DNA from: Arthrobacter sp. Bi83
GTDB lineage: Bacteria > Actinomycetota > Actinomycetes > Actinomycetales > Micrococcaceae
DNA: 64,000 bases
Reading direction: 5' to 3'
Assembly (NCBI RefSeq): GCF_918698095.1
Contig: NZ_CAKKLY010000027.1
Coordinates: 1-64,000, forward strand
Within the stretch, counting starts at the first letter, position 1. Every line of letters begins with the position of its first letter. A program made the position numbers and the translations under genes. Of this stretch, positions 10,003 through 19,573 are shown one piece after another. A model generated the notes under the pieces. The model was not told the DNA's origin. It made no database searches and saw only the letters and a program-made list of their open reading frames with translations.

Positions 10003-11121
10003 GTGAAGGCACTCCGCTTCGGCCGCCACGCGGCAATCGCTGTCATCGCCGCTGGCGCACTCGCGCTCACAGCCTGCGGTTCAGACAACGCCACGAATTC
10101 CCCGGCAGGCACCCAGTCCGCTGCCGGCACCAAGGTCACCGGCACCCTGACCGGCATCGGCTCCTCCGCGCAGGGCGCGGCCATGGACGTCTGGAAGACC
10201 AACTTCGCCACCGCAAACCAGGGCGCCACCGTGCAGTACTCCCCGGACGGTTCCGGCGCAGGCCGCAAGGCCATCATTGACGGCTCGGCGCAGTTCGCCG
10301 GTTCCGATGCCTACCTTAAGGACGAGGAACTCACCAAGGCCAAGGACCAGTGCGGCCCGGACGGCGCCATCGAGGTCCCCGTCTACATCTCGCCGATCGC
10401 CATCGCCTTCAACGTGCCGGATGTTACGGACCTGAAGCTGGATGCCTCCACCGCGGCCAAGATCTTCCGCGGCGAGATCGCCAAGTGGAATGACCCGGCA
10501 ATCGCCGCCATGAACCCGGACGCCAAGCTTCCGGACCTCAAGGTCACCCCGGTCAGCCGCTCTGACGACTCCGGCACCACCAAGAACTTCACCGAGTACC
10601 TCTCCGCTGCGGCTCCCGACGTCTGGAAAGACAAGGCTGACGGCGTGTGGCCCGCTTCGCTGAAGGGCGAGAACGCCAAGGGCACCTCCGGCGTCGTCAA
10701 GACCGTCACCGACACCCCCGGCGCTGTCACCTACGCCGATGACTCCGCTGTCGGCGGCAAGCTGGGCACCGCCGAGATGAAGGTCGGCTCCGAGTTCGTC
10801 AAGATCTCCCCGGAAGCCGCCTCCAAGGCTGTGGACCTCGGCAAGGCTGTCGAGGGCCGCGGGGCCAACGACGGTGCCATCAAGCTGGACCGCACCACCA
10901 CGGAATCCGGCGCCTACCCGGTAGTCCTGGTGTCGTACCACATTCTCTGCAGCACCTACGCCAAGCAGGAAACCGTCGATCTGGTCAAGGCCTTCGAGAA
11001 GTACGTACTCTCCGAAGAGGGCCAGAAGGCCGCTGCCGAGTCCGCCAAGTCGGCTCCGCTGTCCTCCACCCTGGCCGAAAAGGCCGTCAAGTCGGTCGAG
11101 TCCATCAAGGTCAAGTCGTAA
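10003..11121 (+). CDS. pstS: Phosphate ABC transporter, substrate-binding lipoprotein
   Basis: 372 residues from GTG 10003 (GAAGGGG nine bases upstream). The N-terminus is a lipoprotein signal with lipobox LTAC, Cys about 25. The mature part has the PstS phosphate-binding signatures: GSSAQGAAMDVW, the PDGSGAGRKAI loop, QFAGSDAYL, and SRSDDSGTTKNFTEYL. It captures phosphate outside the membrane for PstCA. First gene of pstS-C-A-B, with a PHO-box-like element upstream and a 12-bp hairpin after the stop that may keep its transcript more abundant than the rest. Confidence 0.96.
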   Translation: MKALRFGRHAAIAVIAAGALALTACGSDNATNSPAGTQSAAGTKVTGTLTGIGSSAQGAAMDVWKTNFATANQGATVQYSPDGSGAGRKAIIDGSAQFAGSDAYLKDEELTKAKDQCGPDGAIEVPVYISPIAIAFNVPDVTDLKLDASTAAKIFRGEIAKWNDPAIAAMNPDAKLPDLKVTPVSRSDDSGTTKNFTEYLSAAAPDVWKDKADGVWPASLKGENAKGTSGVVKTVTDTPGAVTYADDSAVGGKLGTAEMKVGSEFVKISPEAASKAVDLGKAVEGRGANDGAIKLDRTTTESGAYPVVLVSYHILCSTYAKQETVDLVKAFEKYVLSEEGQKAAAESAKSAPLSSTLAEKAVKSVESIKVKS

Positions 11122-11140
11122 GGTTTGACCCAAACGGCCG

Positions 11141-11176
11141 AGTTCCCCGCCCCGCCGCAAGGCAGGGCGGGGAACT
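11141..11176 (+). terminator. Intercistronic hairpin between pstS and pstC
   Basis: AGTTCCCCGCCC (11141-11152) and GGGCGGGGAACT (11165-11176) form a perfect 12-bp stem with a 12-base loop. No T-run follows. It may attenuate read-through into pstC or protect the pstS message, giving excess binding protein. Confidence 0.6.
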
Positions 11177-11242
11177 TAGCCGTGTAATCCGCAGCTTCGA
11201 AAAGTTCCGCACTCCCGCAACATCAACACCGAAGGGCCAGGT

Positions 11243-12175
11243 ATGACCACCACCTCCCTGACCAACCCCCAGGGCGCAGGACGTGCCGGGGATAAAGTCT
11301 TCTCAGGGGCCGCCTTGGCAGCAGGGTGCCTGATCCTCGCCGTGCTGTTTGGCGTTGCGCTGTTCCTCGTCATCCAGGCCATCCCGGCGTTCACTGCCCC
11401 TGCGGAGGACATCCAGGGCGGCCAGGGGTTCTTCGCCTATATCTGGCCGATCGTCGTGGGCACCCTTATCGCCGCCATCATCGCCCTGGTCATCGCCACC
11501 CCCGTGGCCATCGGCGTCGCGCTCTTTATCTCGCACTATGCCCCGCGCAGACTGGCCTCGGGCCTTGGCTATGTGGTGGACCTCCTGGCCGCCATTCCGT
11601 CGGTCATCTACGGCGCATGGGGTGCCGCCTTCCTGGCCAAGGAAATCGCGCCTGCCTACGACTGGCTCGCGAAAAACCTCGGCTGGCTGCCCATCTTCCA
11701 CGGACCGGCTTCCTCCACAGGCAAGACCATCCTGACGGCGGGAATCGTGCTGTCCGTCATGGTCCTGCCCATCATCACGTCGCTGACCCGCGAGATCTTC
11801 CTGCAAACCCCCAAACTGCACGAAGAGGCCGCCCTTGCTTTGGGCGCCACGCGCTGGGAAATGATCAAGATGGCAGTCCTGCCCTTCGCCCGCCCCGGCA
11901 TCATCAGCGCGGTTATGCTGGGCCTCGGACGCGCCCTCGGCGAGACCATGGCCGTTGCGCTGGTGCTCTCCTCCGGTGCTCTCACCGCCAGCCTGATCCA
12001 GTCCGGCAACCAGACCATCGCCGCCGAGATCGCGCTGAACTTCCCCGAAGCGGGAGGCCTGAAAGTCGCCACCCTGATCGCCGCCGGGCTGGTCCTGTTC
12101 GTGATCACCCTGGGCGTGAACATGGTTGCCCGCTGGATCATCACCCGGCACAAAGAATTCTCGGGAGCAAACTAA
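11243..12175 (+). CDS. pstC: Phosphate ABC transporter permease PstC
   Basis: 310 residues with about six membrane helices. The binding-protein-dependent permease motif is clear in the second half (EEAALALGATRWEMIKMAVLPFARPGI), which contacts the ATPase PstB. It pairs with PstA to form the phosphate channel. The start at 11243 is preceded by GAAGGGCCAGGT. The stop TAA abuts the ATG of pstA directly (TAAATG), so the two are probably translationally coupled. Confidence 0.95.
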   Translation: MTTTSLTNPQGAGRAGDKVFSGAALAAGCLILAVLFGVALFLVIQAIPAFTAPAEDIQGGQGFFAYIWPIVVGTLIAAIIALVIATPVAIGVALFISHYAPRRLASGLGYVVDLLAAIPSVIYGAWGAAFLAKEIAPAYDWLAKNLGWLPIFHGPASSTGKTILTAGIVLSVMVLPIITSLTREIFLQTPKLHEEAALALGATRWEMIKMAVLPFARPGIISAVMLGLGRALGETMAVALVLSSGALTASLIQSGNQTIAAEIALNFPEAGGLKVATLIAAGLVLFVITLGVNMVARWIITRHKEFSGAN

Positions 12176-13285
12176 ATGACCTCCACCCTGACCCCGGCCC
12201 GCAAGCGGTCCGCACTCACCAAGGGCCAGTTGCCAAAATTCGCCCCGTACGCCGTCCTGGCCGTAGCGCTGGTCCTCGGGGCGGCCATCCTCGCGCTGAT
12301 CGGCTTCAACGCCTTCGGCTGGGGCATCGTCTCCGCCATCCTCTTCGCCGCTGGCCTGGTGGGCTGGAGCGCGGCCGTGGAAGGCTCCCGCAAGGCCAAG
12401 GACAAACTCGCCACATGCCTCGTGGTGGGCTCCTTCCTGATCGCGCTGCTCCCGCTCATCTCCGTCATCTGGACCGTCCTGGTCAACGGCATCCCGGGCA
12501 TCATCACCCCCGGATTCCTCGGCACGTCGATGAACGGCGTCACCGGTGTCTATGACAACAAGGCCGTGGAGGGCGGCGCACCCGTCCTTGGCGGCATCTA
12601 CCACGCGCTGCTCGGCACGGTGCAGATCACCCTGCTGGCCACGGTCATTTCCGTGCCGGTGGGCCTCCTCACCGCCATCTACCTCGTGGAGTACGGCAAC
12701 GACCGTTCCGTGGCCCGCGCCATCACCTTCTTCGTAGACGTCATGACCGGCATCCCGTCGATCGTGGCAGGGCTCTTTGCCGCCGCCTTCTTCTTCGCCG
12801 TGGTAGGCCCCGGCACCAAAACCGGTGCCGTCGCCGCCGTCGCGCTTTCCGTGCTGATGATCCCCGTGGTGGTCCGCTCCAGCGAGGAAATGCTCAAGAT
12901 CGTCCCCAACGAGCTCCGCGAGGCCGCCTACGCCCTCGGCGTCCGCAAATGGCGGACCATCCTCAAGGTGGTCATCCCGACGGCGATTTCCGGCATCGCA
13001 TCCGGCGTCACCCTGGCGATCGCCCGCGTGATCGGCGAGACCGCCCCCATCCTGGTGACTGCAGGATTCGCCACCAGCATCAACAACAACGTGTTCGGCG
13101 GCTGGATGGCCTCCCTGCCCACGTTCATCTATACGCAGATCCTGAACCCCACCTCGCCGTCCAACCCGGACCCCTCCTCGCAGCGGGCCTGGGGCGCCGC
13201 CCTGGTGCTCATCATCCTGGTGATGCTCCTGAACCTCGGCGCGCGCCTGATTGCCAGGGTCTTCGCCCCGAAGACCGGCCGCTAG
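12176..13285 (+). CDS. pstA: Phosphate ABC transporter permease PstA
   Basis: 369 residues, longer than many PstA because of an N-terminal part with two or three extra membrane segments before the canonical domain. The permease loop is EAAYALGVRKWRTILKVVIPTAI. Together with PstC it forms the membrane channel for phosphate. It begins at the base after the pstC stop. A 120-base gap with GC-rich dyads separates it from pstB. Confidence 0.95.
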   Translation: MTSTLTPARKRSALTKGQLPKFAPYAVLAVALVLGAAILALIGFNAFGWGIVSAILFAAGLVGWSAAVEGSRKAKDKLATCLVVGSFLIALLPLISVIWTVLVNGIPGIITPGFLGTSMNGVTGVYDNKAVEGGAPVLGGIYHALLGTVQITLLATVISVPVGLLTAIYLVEYGNDRSVARAITFFVDVMTGIPSIVAGLFAAAFFFAVVGPGTKTGAVAAVALSVLMIPVVVRSSEEMLKIVPNELREAAYALGVRKWRTILKVVIPTAISGIASGVTLAIARVIGETAPILVTAGFATSINNNVFGGWMASLPTFIYTQILNPTSPSNPDPSSQRAWGAALVLIILVMLLNLGARLIARVFAPKTGR

Positions 13286-13405
13286 GCGGGCCTTCCGGCC
13301 ATCCCGCCGCGGAGCTTTACCCTGCGAACCGTTCCCCGGCCGGCCGTTTCCCGCCGGGCCGCCGGGACCTAGACTTCAATCCATACCAGCAAGTTAAGGA
13401 ACATC

Positions 13406-14185
13406 ATGTCCAAGCGCATCGACGTCAAAGACCTGAACGTCTACTACGGCAACTTCCTGGCCGTCGAGGACGTCAGCATCAACATCGAAGCCAAGTCCGT
13501 TACGGCGTTCATCGGCCCCTCCGGCTGTGGCAAGTCCACCTTCCTGCGGACGCTCAACCGCATGCACGAGGTCCTTCCGGGTGCCCGCGTCGAGGGCGAA
13601 GTCCTGCTCGACGGCGACAACCTGTACGGCCCGGGCGTGGACCCCGTCACGGTGCGCTCCCAGATCGGCATGGTCTTCCAGCGGCCCAACCCGTTCCCCA
13701 CCATGTCCATCCGGGACAATGTGCTGGCCGGCGTGAAGCTGAACAACCAGAAGATCTCCAAGGGCGAGGCTGATGCCCTCGTGGAACGCTCGCTCCAGGG
13801 CGCCAACCTGTGGAACGAAGTCAAGGACCGGCTGGAAAAACCCGGCTCGGGCCTGTCCGGCGGCCAGCAGCAGCGCCTGTGCATCGCCCGTGCCATCGCC
13901 GTGGAACCGCAGGTGATCCTCATGGATGAGCCGTGCTCCGCCCTGGATCCGATTTCCACCCTGGCCGTTGAGGACCTTATCAACGAGCTGAAGGACCAGT
14001 ACACCGTGGTGATCGTGACCCACAACATGCAGCAGGCAGCGCGCGTGTCCGACCGGACGGCGTTCTTCAACATTGCCGGTACCGGCAAGCCGGGCAAGCT
14101 CATCGAGTTCGCCGAGACGAGCACCATCTTCAACAACCCCAGCAACAAGGCCACGGAAGACTACGTCTCCGGCCGCTTCGGATAA
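13406..14185 (+). CDS. pstB: Phosphate ABC transporter ATP-binding protein
   Basis: 259 residues. Walker [10 protein letters not shown] at about 37-45, ABC signature [14 protein letters not shown], Walker [14 protein letters not shown], and the switch His in [10 protein letters not shown]. It energises phosphate import by PstCA. AAGGA lies ahead of ATG 13406. Last gene of the pst operon; no phoU follows on this strand, but a PhoU-like gene is paired with the pit gene on the opposite strand. Confidence 0.97.
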   Translation: MSKRIDVKDLNVYYGNFLAVEDVSINIEAKSVTAFIGPSGCGKSTFLRTLNRMHEVLPGARVEGEVLLDGDNLYGPGVDPVTVRSQIGMVFQRPNPFPTMSIRDNVLAGVKLNNQKISKGEADALVERSLQGANLWNEVKDRLEKPGSGLSGGQQQRLCIARAIAVEPQVILMDEPCSALDPISTLAVEDLINELKDQYTVVIVTHNMQQAARVSDRTAFFNIAGTGKPGKLIEFAETSTIFNNPSNKATEDYVSGRFG

Positions 14186-14294
14186 ACCCCTTCGCGCAGC
14201 TAAGCGACTTCGCGGCGGCCACGCCGCCCGCTAAACACCCATCGGTTGTTCCGTGACTGGCCAAGTGAACAGTTACGGAGCAGCCGATGCGCGG

Positions 14295-15311
14295 TTAAGC
14301 CCCGGTGAGCGGAGAGAGCGCAAGCGCCAGCACGAATGCTCCGGCTGCCGTGGCAGCGGGGGTCAGGACCCACAGCGAGAGGATCTGCGCCACGAGCCTC
14401 CGGTGCGTTCCGGACACGTGCTGGTTTTCCCCTGCACCGAGCACCCCTGACGTGACGGTGTGCGTGGTGGAGATGGGCCAGTGGAGCCCGATAGCTCCGA
14501 TGAAGAGCAGGATGGCGCTGAAGCCCTGCGCAACCACCCCGCGGAGCGGATCTATCCGAATGAGCTTGTATCCCACCGTGTGGCAGATCCGCCAGCCCCC
14601 GAACAGCGTGCCGACGGCGATCATGACCGCCGAGAGCATCACTACCCAGAACGGGACCGAACCGCCGTCGCCGTACCCCGCCGCCAGGGTGGCCAGGAGG
14701 AGGACGGCGCTGACACGCTGACCGTCCTGGAGTCCGTGGCCGAACGCGACGGCGCCCGCAGCTATTGACTGGGCAGCGCGGAAACGCTGATTGACGACGC
14801 TCGGCTGCGCATACCGGGCTGCCCACGTGACAGGGAAGACCAGCAGGTAGGCGCCAATGAACGCGATGACCGGGGAGAGGGCCAGCGGGAGCACCACCTG
14901 GAACAGGAGAGACTGATCCGCGCCGCTTACGGAGTTTCCACCCACCAGCACACTCGCGGTTCCGGCGCCGGCCAACCCGCCAACCAGTGCATGGGTGGAG
15001 GACGAGGGCACACCCCGCCACCAAAGGAGCAGGCCCCAGATGCAGGCGCTGGCCAGCCCTGCCACGAGGACAGTGAGACCGCTGTCGCCCTGCGGCAGAG
15101 TTACCCAGTTTTGGCTGATGGCCACCGCCAGGCCGGCACTCAGCAAGGCGCCCACGAAGTTGAAGACGGCCGCCAGCAGCACCGCGACAGTTGGCGTCAG
15201 AGCACGGGTCCGGACGGCCACGGCCACGGAGTTGGAGACGTCCCTGAAGCCGTTAATGAAGGCGAAAGCCGCGGCAAGAACCACCACAAGCCCGAAGATG
15301 AACGCCGTCAC
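14295..15311 (-). CDS. Low-affinity inorganic phosphate transporter, PiT family
   Basis: 338 residues with about ten membrane segments, starting from GTG 15311. It carries the two PiT-type repeats: FINGFRDVSNSVAVAVRTRAL near the N-terminus and GAVAFGHGLQDGQRVSAVLLL in the second half. It would import metal-phosphate using the proton gradient. The start is one base after the stop of the upstream PhoU-like gene, so they form a coupled pair. It is convergent with pstB, so the high- and low-affinity systems meet tail to tail. Confidence 0.92.
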   Translation of the reverse strand: MTAFIFGLVVVLAAAFAFINGFRDVSNSVAVAVRTRALTPTVAVLLAAVFNFVGALLSAGLAVAISQNWVTLPQGDSGLTVLVAGLASACIWGLLLWWRGVPSSSTHALVGGLAGAGTASVLVGGNSVSGADQSLLFQVVLPLALSPVIAFIGAYLLVFPVTWAARYAQPSVVNQRFRAAQSIAAGAVAFGHGLQDGQRVSAVLLLATLAAGYGDGGSVPFWVVMLSAVMIAVGTLFGGWRICHTVGYKLIRIDPLRGVVAQGFSAILLFIGAIGLHWPISTTHTVTSGVLGAGENQHVSGTHRRLVAQILSLWVLTPAATAAGAFVLALALSPLTGA

Positions 15312-15312
15312 C

Positions 15313-15930
15313 TTATGATTCCTTGACGATGATGCTGCCTACCTGGGTGGCGATGCGCCGCATGTCCTTGGTGACATCCACCAGCTGGTTGGCGATGTCC
15401 CTGTTCCGGGCATACTGCGCGGACTTCATGTCCTTCAGCATGTCCGCCACCCAGACCCGGTGCGTCCGTTCAGCACGTTTGGCCAGCCGCACGATCTCGA
15501 TCCAGTAGTCCTCAAGTTCGTCCAGGTCATTCAGCCGGCGCATGGCGTCCGCTGTGAGCTCGGCCTGGCGGCTGATGATCTCCAGCTGATCCGCCGCGCG
15601 CTTCGGAAGCCGGTCCAGCTTGTACAGCGCCACCAGTTCAGCGGCGGCGTCCAGCCTCTCCATGGCCTCATTGAGGCACAGGGACAGCCCGTACATGTCC
15701 TCGCGCGGGAGCGGGTTTACAAAACTGGTCCGCATGTGGGTCAGCAGGGCGAAGTGCAGTTCGGCGGACTTGGCCTCGTGGTTGTGCATGTCGTCCACGA
15801 GCCGGTCATGCTCGCTGGCCGGCGCGCCCAGGATTTCCGCCATGGTGGCACTCGCGAAGACAATCTGCCGGGCCAGCTGCGAAAGGAGGTTCAGCCCCGC
15901 GGGCTCCTGGGGAAAAAGGCGCAGCTTCAT
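15313..15930 (-). CDS. DUF47/PhoU-like regulator of the PiT transporter
   Basis: 205 residues, almost entirely helical (VDDMHNHEAKSAELHFALLTHMRTSFVNPLPREDMYGLSLCLNEAMERLDAAAELV), the signature of the DUF47 family, a PhoU relative that accompanies pit genes. It probably modulates PiT activity at the membrane. Starts at ATG 15930; its stop is one base from the pit start codon. Confidence 0.93.
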   Translation of the reverse strand: MKLRLFPQEPAGLNLLSQLARQIVFASATMAEILGAPASEHDRLVDDMHNHEAKSAELHFALLTHMRTSFVNPLPREDMYGLSLCLNEAMERLDAAAELVALYKLDRLPKRAADQLEIISRQAELTADAMRRLNDLDELEDYWIEIVRLAKRAERTHRVWVADMLKDMKSAQYARNRDIANQLVDVTKDMRRIATQVGSIIVKES

Positions 15931-16185
15931 GAGTACCGGTCTCCGGAGGATCGTCAGGGCGGGGAACCGCGGCCCGTATGACTTGACGCCGGCCCGCAGC
16001 TAGTCAGTACTTTACCGGCAGCTGCATCCGGGCATGAAAATGGTGCCGAACCGGATACGCCTCTCGGCGGTAGGCCGCTCTAGGCGGCTAAATGTTGAAG
16101 CCCGGGGGTTTCGCGGCTCGGCACCAGTTTCAGTGTTCTACTTTGGCGGGACCAAGTCAACATTGACAGATCCGGTCCGATGGGG

Positions 16186-16845
16186 TCAGTCCAGCTCGCC
16201 CAGCCGCCACGCATTGGCTGCATGTTCAAGATCCTCGGCGGTCTTCACCAGCAGGTGCGAATTCCGCGTCAGCTTGCGTGCGTGGCTCTCGTTGCTGTGG
16301 TCCGCACCGTCGGCCAGGGTGGCCTGTCCCAGCGCAACAACCCGGCAGAAGGCGGCCGAACGCTCCAGCGCGACATCGAAGTCGCCGTCGAATGCTCCGG
16401 ACAAGATGGCATCAGCCATGGTCTTCATTTCGTCGGCCCCTGGCGGCTCAGCGGCTCCCGCCACGACGTTGGAGACCTGGGCCGTGTCCTTGCCTGCCTT
16501 GAAGTAGACCGAGATGCGTTCGGGGTCCTGGACCGTCGCCGCGCGTAGGGCGTACAGCCGCCACAGGGCGCCCGGCAGCGAGCGTGCAGGGCTTTCGGCC
16601 CACATCTCGGCGATGGCTTCGAGGCCCTGCTCGTCGGCCAGCTTCACGAGGCGGCTGGTGATGACGGGATCGTCGCTGTCGCGGCCGTGGCGCACCAGCG
16701 CCTGGGCCGCCAGGTGGGCCGCTTCGGAGACCCGTGCCGGATCCGCACCGCCCGCGAAAGGCTCAAAATCAATGGGCGCAAAAGGCTTCGGTTTGTGGTG
16801 CCGTTCCGCCCCGCCCGGACCGCTGGTTCCTGCTTTCTCGCTCAT
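16186..16845 (-). CDS. Conserved hypothetical protein
   Basis: 219 residues, soluble, with a disordered charged start (MSEKAGTSGPGGAERHHKPK) and a helical body rich in Ala and Glu. I recall similar proteins in Micrococcaceae, but no catalytic motif is visible and I assign no function. It stands alone: 255 bases without clear features lie on the left (15931-16185) and tRNA-Lys lies on the right. Confidence 0.7.
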   Translation of the reverse strand: MSEKAGTSGPGGAERHHKPKPFAPIDFEPFAGGADPARVSEAAHLAAQALVRHGRDSDDPVITSRLVKLADEQGLEAIAEMWAESPARSLPGALWRLYALRAATVQDPERISVYFKAGKDTAQVSNVVAGAAEPPGADEMKTMADAILSGAFDGDFDVALERSAAFCRVVALGQATLADGADHSNESHARKLTRNSHLLVKTAEDLEHAANAWRLGELD

Positions 16846-17067
16846 GGTCCCACGCTACTCCTGTGCCGGACGGTAATCGAGCGCGGGGTTTTGGCCCCCC
16901 GGGGGCAGCGTCGCGGCCGCAGGCGGGACAGAATTGAAAACGACGGCGGCGGCGGCAGGCCCGTCAGTAAGGCGCCGCGGACTGCGGTACAGTATTAAAC
17001 GTCCAGAAATGGACTGGAACTGACACGCGTCTTGTGTGCCGCTGGCACGCGCTTCAACGGTCAGTTT

Positions 17068-17140
17068 GGGCCTTTAGCTCAGTTGGTAGAGCATCGGACT
17101 TTTAATCCGTGGGTCGTGGGTTCGAGCCCCACAGGGCCCA
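17068..17140 (+). tRNA. tRNA-Lys (anticodon UUU)
   Basis: 73 bases with a full cloverleaf. Acceptor arm GGGCCTT pairs with the 3' AGGGCCC plus discriminator A. D-arm contains AGCTCAGTTGGTAGAGC, the anticodon loop CTTTTAA gives anticodon TTT at 17101-17103, and the T-arm is GTGGGTTCGAGCCCCAC. The 27-43 pair is mismatched. CCA is not encoded. Confidence 0.97.
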
Positions 17141-17159
17141 CTCTTTTAGCGAAGAGTGG

Positions 17160-17201
17160 AAAGTCCCCGGTTCCCTGGCAACAGGAAACCGGGGACTTTT
17201 T
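17160..17201 (+). terminator. Rho-independent terminator after tRNA-Lys
   Basis: AAAGTCCCCGGTT (17160-17172) pairs perfectly with AACCGGGGACTTT (17187-17199), and the right arm runs into TTTTT. A smaller perfect hairpin (ACTCTT/AAGAGT, 17140-17157) sits between it and the tRNA. The strongest classical terminator in the window. Confidence 0.92.
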
Positions 17202-17282
17202 GTTTGCCCTCTTTGTGCCTTCTTTCTGCCTTCGGCGGGTGCCTATTCGTGCTTGTGCCGCCGAGTCGCGCAGAATAAGCCC

Positions 17283-18293
17283 ATGACGAAAAGCAACGCG
17301 CGGCTGCCGCGGCTTGAGGATGTGGCGGAACTCGCCGGGGTCTCGCACCAGACAGTGTCCCGCGTGATCAACAACCACCCCAACGTCAGCAAGGCCACGC
17401 GCGAGCGGGTCGAAGCGGCCGTTGCCGAACTGGGTTACCGGCGCAACACGGCGGCGCGGAGTCTGGTCACCCGACGCTCCCAGACCATCGGCGTCCTGGC
17501 CAGCGAGCTCTCCCAGTACGGTCCTGCCAATACGCTGCTGGGGGTTGAACAGGCGGCCCGGAACGCCGGCTACTTCGTCAGTATCGCGGCGCTGAAGTCC
17601 GTCAGCCGTGAATCCATTTTCGACGCCGTCAGGCACTTCATGGACCAGTCCGTCGACGGCATCGTGGTGAGCGTGCCCCACTCCGAAACCCTGCTCGCCC
17701 TCGCGGAACTGAAGCTCGGTGTACCGGTAGTGGCGGTCGGTTCGCTGGGAAACGACGCCGTGAGCGGCGCCATGGTGGACCAGACGCGGGGGGCCGAACT
17801 CGCCGTCGGGCATCTAATTGACCTGGGCCACCGGCGGATCGGGCACGTCGCCGGACCGCAGGACTGGATCGACGGTGTAGCGAGGGCCGAGGCCTGGAGC
17901 GCCGCCCTGCGTACCGCGGGCCTTGAGGACGATCTCCTGATGACTGGTGACTGGAGCGCCGGCAGCGGCTACGAGATCGGCAGGAAGCTCGCCGCGGAAC
18001 GCACCGCCACCGCGATTTTCGTGGGGAACGACCAGATGGCGCTTGGCCTGCTGCGCGCCTTCAATGAGGCCGGAGTCCGCGTGCCCGAGGACGTCTCCGT
18101 GGTCGGCTTCGATGACCAGCCCGAGGCGGGCTACTTCACGCCGCCGCTCACCACGGTCCGCCAGGACTTCGAGGAGCTCGGCCGGCGCTGCATGGATCTG
18201 ATGCTGACCGCTATCGGGGACGGCGACGGCGTAAGCGCCACGGTGGTGGAGCCCGAGTTGGTGGTGCGGCGCAGTACCTCTGCCCCCGCCTGA
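17283..18293 (+). CDS. LacI-family transcriptional regulator (first of a tandem pair)
   Basis: 336 residues from ATG 17283; the open frame extends back through the tRNA region and must start here. N-terminal helix-turn-helix RLEDVAELAGVSHQTVSRVINNH, then a periplasmic-binding-like sugar domain ending VVGFDDQPEAGYFTPPLTTVRQDF. It is a close paralogue of the next gene, with the same HTH core GVSHQTVSRV, so both may read the same DNA site. Next to the arabinose genes, it is a candidate regulator of that region. No operator was seen ahead of this copy. Confidence 0.93.
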   Translation: MTKSNARLPRLEDVAELAGVSHQTVSRVINNHPNVSKATRERVEAAVAELGYRRNTAARSLVTRRSQTIGVLASELSQYGPANTLLGVEQAARNAGYFVSIAALKSVSRESIFDAVRHFMDQSVDGIVVSVPHSETLLALAELKLGVPVVAVGSLGNDAVSGAMVDQTRGAELAVGHLIDLGHRRIGHVAGPQDWIDGVARAEAWSAALRTAGLEDDLLMTGDWSAGSGYEIGRKLAAERTATAIFVGNDQMALGLLRAFNEAGVRVPEDVSVVGFDDQPEAGYFTPPLTTVRQDFEELGRRCMDLMLTAIGDGDGVSATVVEPELVVRRSTSAPA

Positions 18294-18394
18294 TCGCCGC
18301 ACTCCAGCCCAATCCGCCCGGCTGATCGCCCCCGTCTGATCCGCCCCGGCAGAAATTTCCGGCGTCCCAAATGCACCCGGGCTGGTAAGCTGAT

Positions 18395-18408
18395 TGTTAG
18401 CGCTAACG
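18395..18408. promoter_or_regulatory. LacI-type operator upstream of the second LacI gene
   Basis: TGTTAGCGCTAACG contains the perfect 12-base palindrome GTTAGCGCTAAC. It shares TGTTAGCG with the operators at 26042, 26244 and 32045. It lies 12 bases ahead of ATG 18421, suggesting autoregulation. Confidence 0.7.
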
Positions 18409-18420
18409 TCGGGGGTGGGA

Positions 18421-19443
18421 ATGTCACTGGGTTCAGAGATCAGGCGTCCCCCCGTGATGGAGGACGTGGCCAAACTGGCCGGCGTTTCGCACCAGACTGT
18501 CTCGCGCGTCCTCAACGCCCATCCGAACGTCAGCACGGTGACCAGGGAGCGGGTCGAAAAGGCCATCGCGGAGTTGGGCTATCGCCGCAACACGGCAGCG
18601 CGCAGCCTGGTCACGAGACGGTCCCAGACCATCGGCGTTCTGGGAAGTGACATGTCCCATTACGGTCCGGCCAATACGCTCCTCGGGGTGCAGCAGGCAG
18701 CGCGGGACAAGGGCTATTTCGTCAGCATGGCCAGCCTCGATGAAGTCACTCCGGCCGCGATCCAGGACGCCCTCGAATACTTCATGATGCAGTCAGTGGA
18801 CGGCATCGTCGTTATTGTGCCCCACGAAACCATGTTTGAATCGCTGAGCACCATCAACATCTCTGTCCCGCTGGTGGCCGTGGGCTTCGGCGTTGACGAG
18901 CGGCTAAGTGTCGCCGCGGTGAACCAGCGGATGGGTGCCAGCCTCGCCGTGCAGCACCTGGTGGACCTTGGCCACACAGCCATCGCGCATGTTTGCGGGC
19001 CGCCGGACTGGATCGACGCAGCCGCCCGCATTGACGGCTGGCGGCGTACTCTGGCCCAGGCAGGGCTGCCCGACTCCGTGCTGATCCGAGGCGACTGGAG
19101 CGCCGAAAGCGGTTACCGGGCCGGGCTTGAACTTGCGGCCGCCGGCAACGTCACCGCCGTTTTCGCGGCCAATGACCAGATGGCGCTTGGCGCCCTGCGT
19201 GCCTTTAGCGAGGCCGGCCTTCGCGTACCGCTGGACATCAGTGTTGTGGGTTACGACGACCAGCCTGAGGCCGCCTATTTGGTCCCGCCCCTGACCACTG
19301 TCAATCAGGGGTTCAAGGAACTCGGAGCCCGCTGCATGCAGATGCTTCTCTTCGATATGGCCAACGGCCATTCCGGTGCGTCGTCAGTCGTGAACCCAAG
19401 GCTTGTGGTTCGCTCCACCACTGCGTCACCGTCCGGACCGTGA
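18421..19443 (+). CDS. LacI-family transcriptional regulator (second of pair), probable arabinose-regulon repressor
   Basis: 340 residues from ATG 18421; an in-frame TTG at 18394 would put the operator inside the gene and is rejected. HTH PVMEDVAKLAGVSHQTVSRVLNAH, then the sugar-binding core ending VVGYDDQPEAAYLVPPLTTVNQGF. It is strongly similar to the neighbouring paralogue over the full length. A LacI palindrome of the type found ahead of the arabinose genes overlaps its own leader, making it the best candidate for the regulon repressor. The effector is unknown, perhaps L-arabinose or an arabino-oligosaccharide. Confidence 0.93.
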   Translation: MSLGSEIRRPPVMEDVAKLAGVSHQTVSRVLNAHPNVSTVTRERVEKAIAELGYRRNTAARSLVTRRSQTIGVLGSDMSHYGPANTLLGVQQAARDKGYFVSMASLDEVTPAAIQDALEYFMMQSVDGIVVIVPHETMFESLSTINISVPLVAVGFGVDERLSVAAVNQRMGASLAVQHLVDLGHTAIAHVCGPPDWIDAAARIDGWRRTLAQAGLPDSVLIRGDWSAESGYRAGLELAAAGNVTAVFAANDQMALGALRAFSEAGLRVPLDISVVGYDDQPEAAYLVPPLTTVNQGFKELGARCMQMLLFDMANGHSGASSVVNPRLVVRSTTASPSGP

Positions 19444-19573
19444 GCGTCCGGCTGGATAGGCGCCGCCGATCCAGCTGATCAATTCCCGCCTTTGCTTCCC
19501 CAGCGTCAGGCCCGTCGCTCGATTTGCGTTGACGCAGGCCCGTCCCCCCGTTGCGTTGACGCTGGGTGGCAAA

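Noticed and set aside
14186..14294. Hairpin between pstB and the pit gene
   Set aside because: Only a 6-bp GGCGGC/GCCGCC stem was found, common by chance at this GC content.
17068..17140. tRNA-Lys as an integration site
   Set aside because: No integrase, no repeated tRNA 3' end and a normal terminator follows; the adjacent LacI genes look native.
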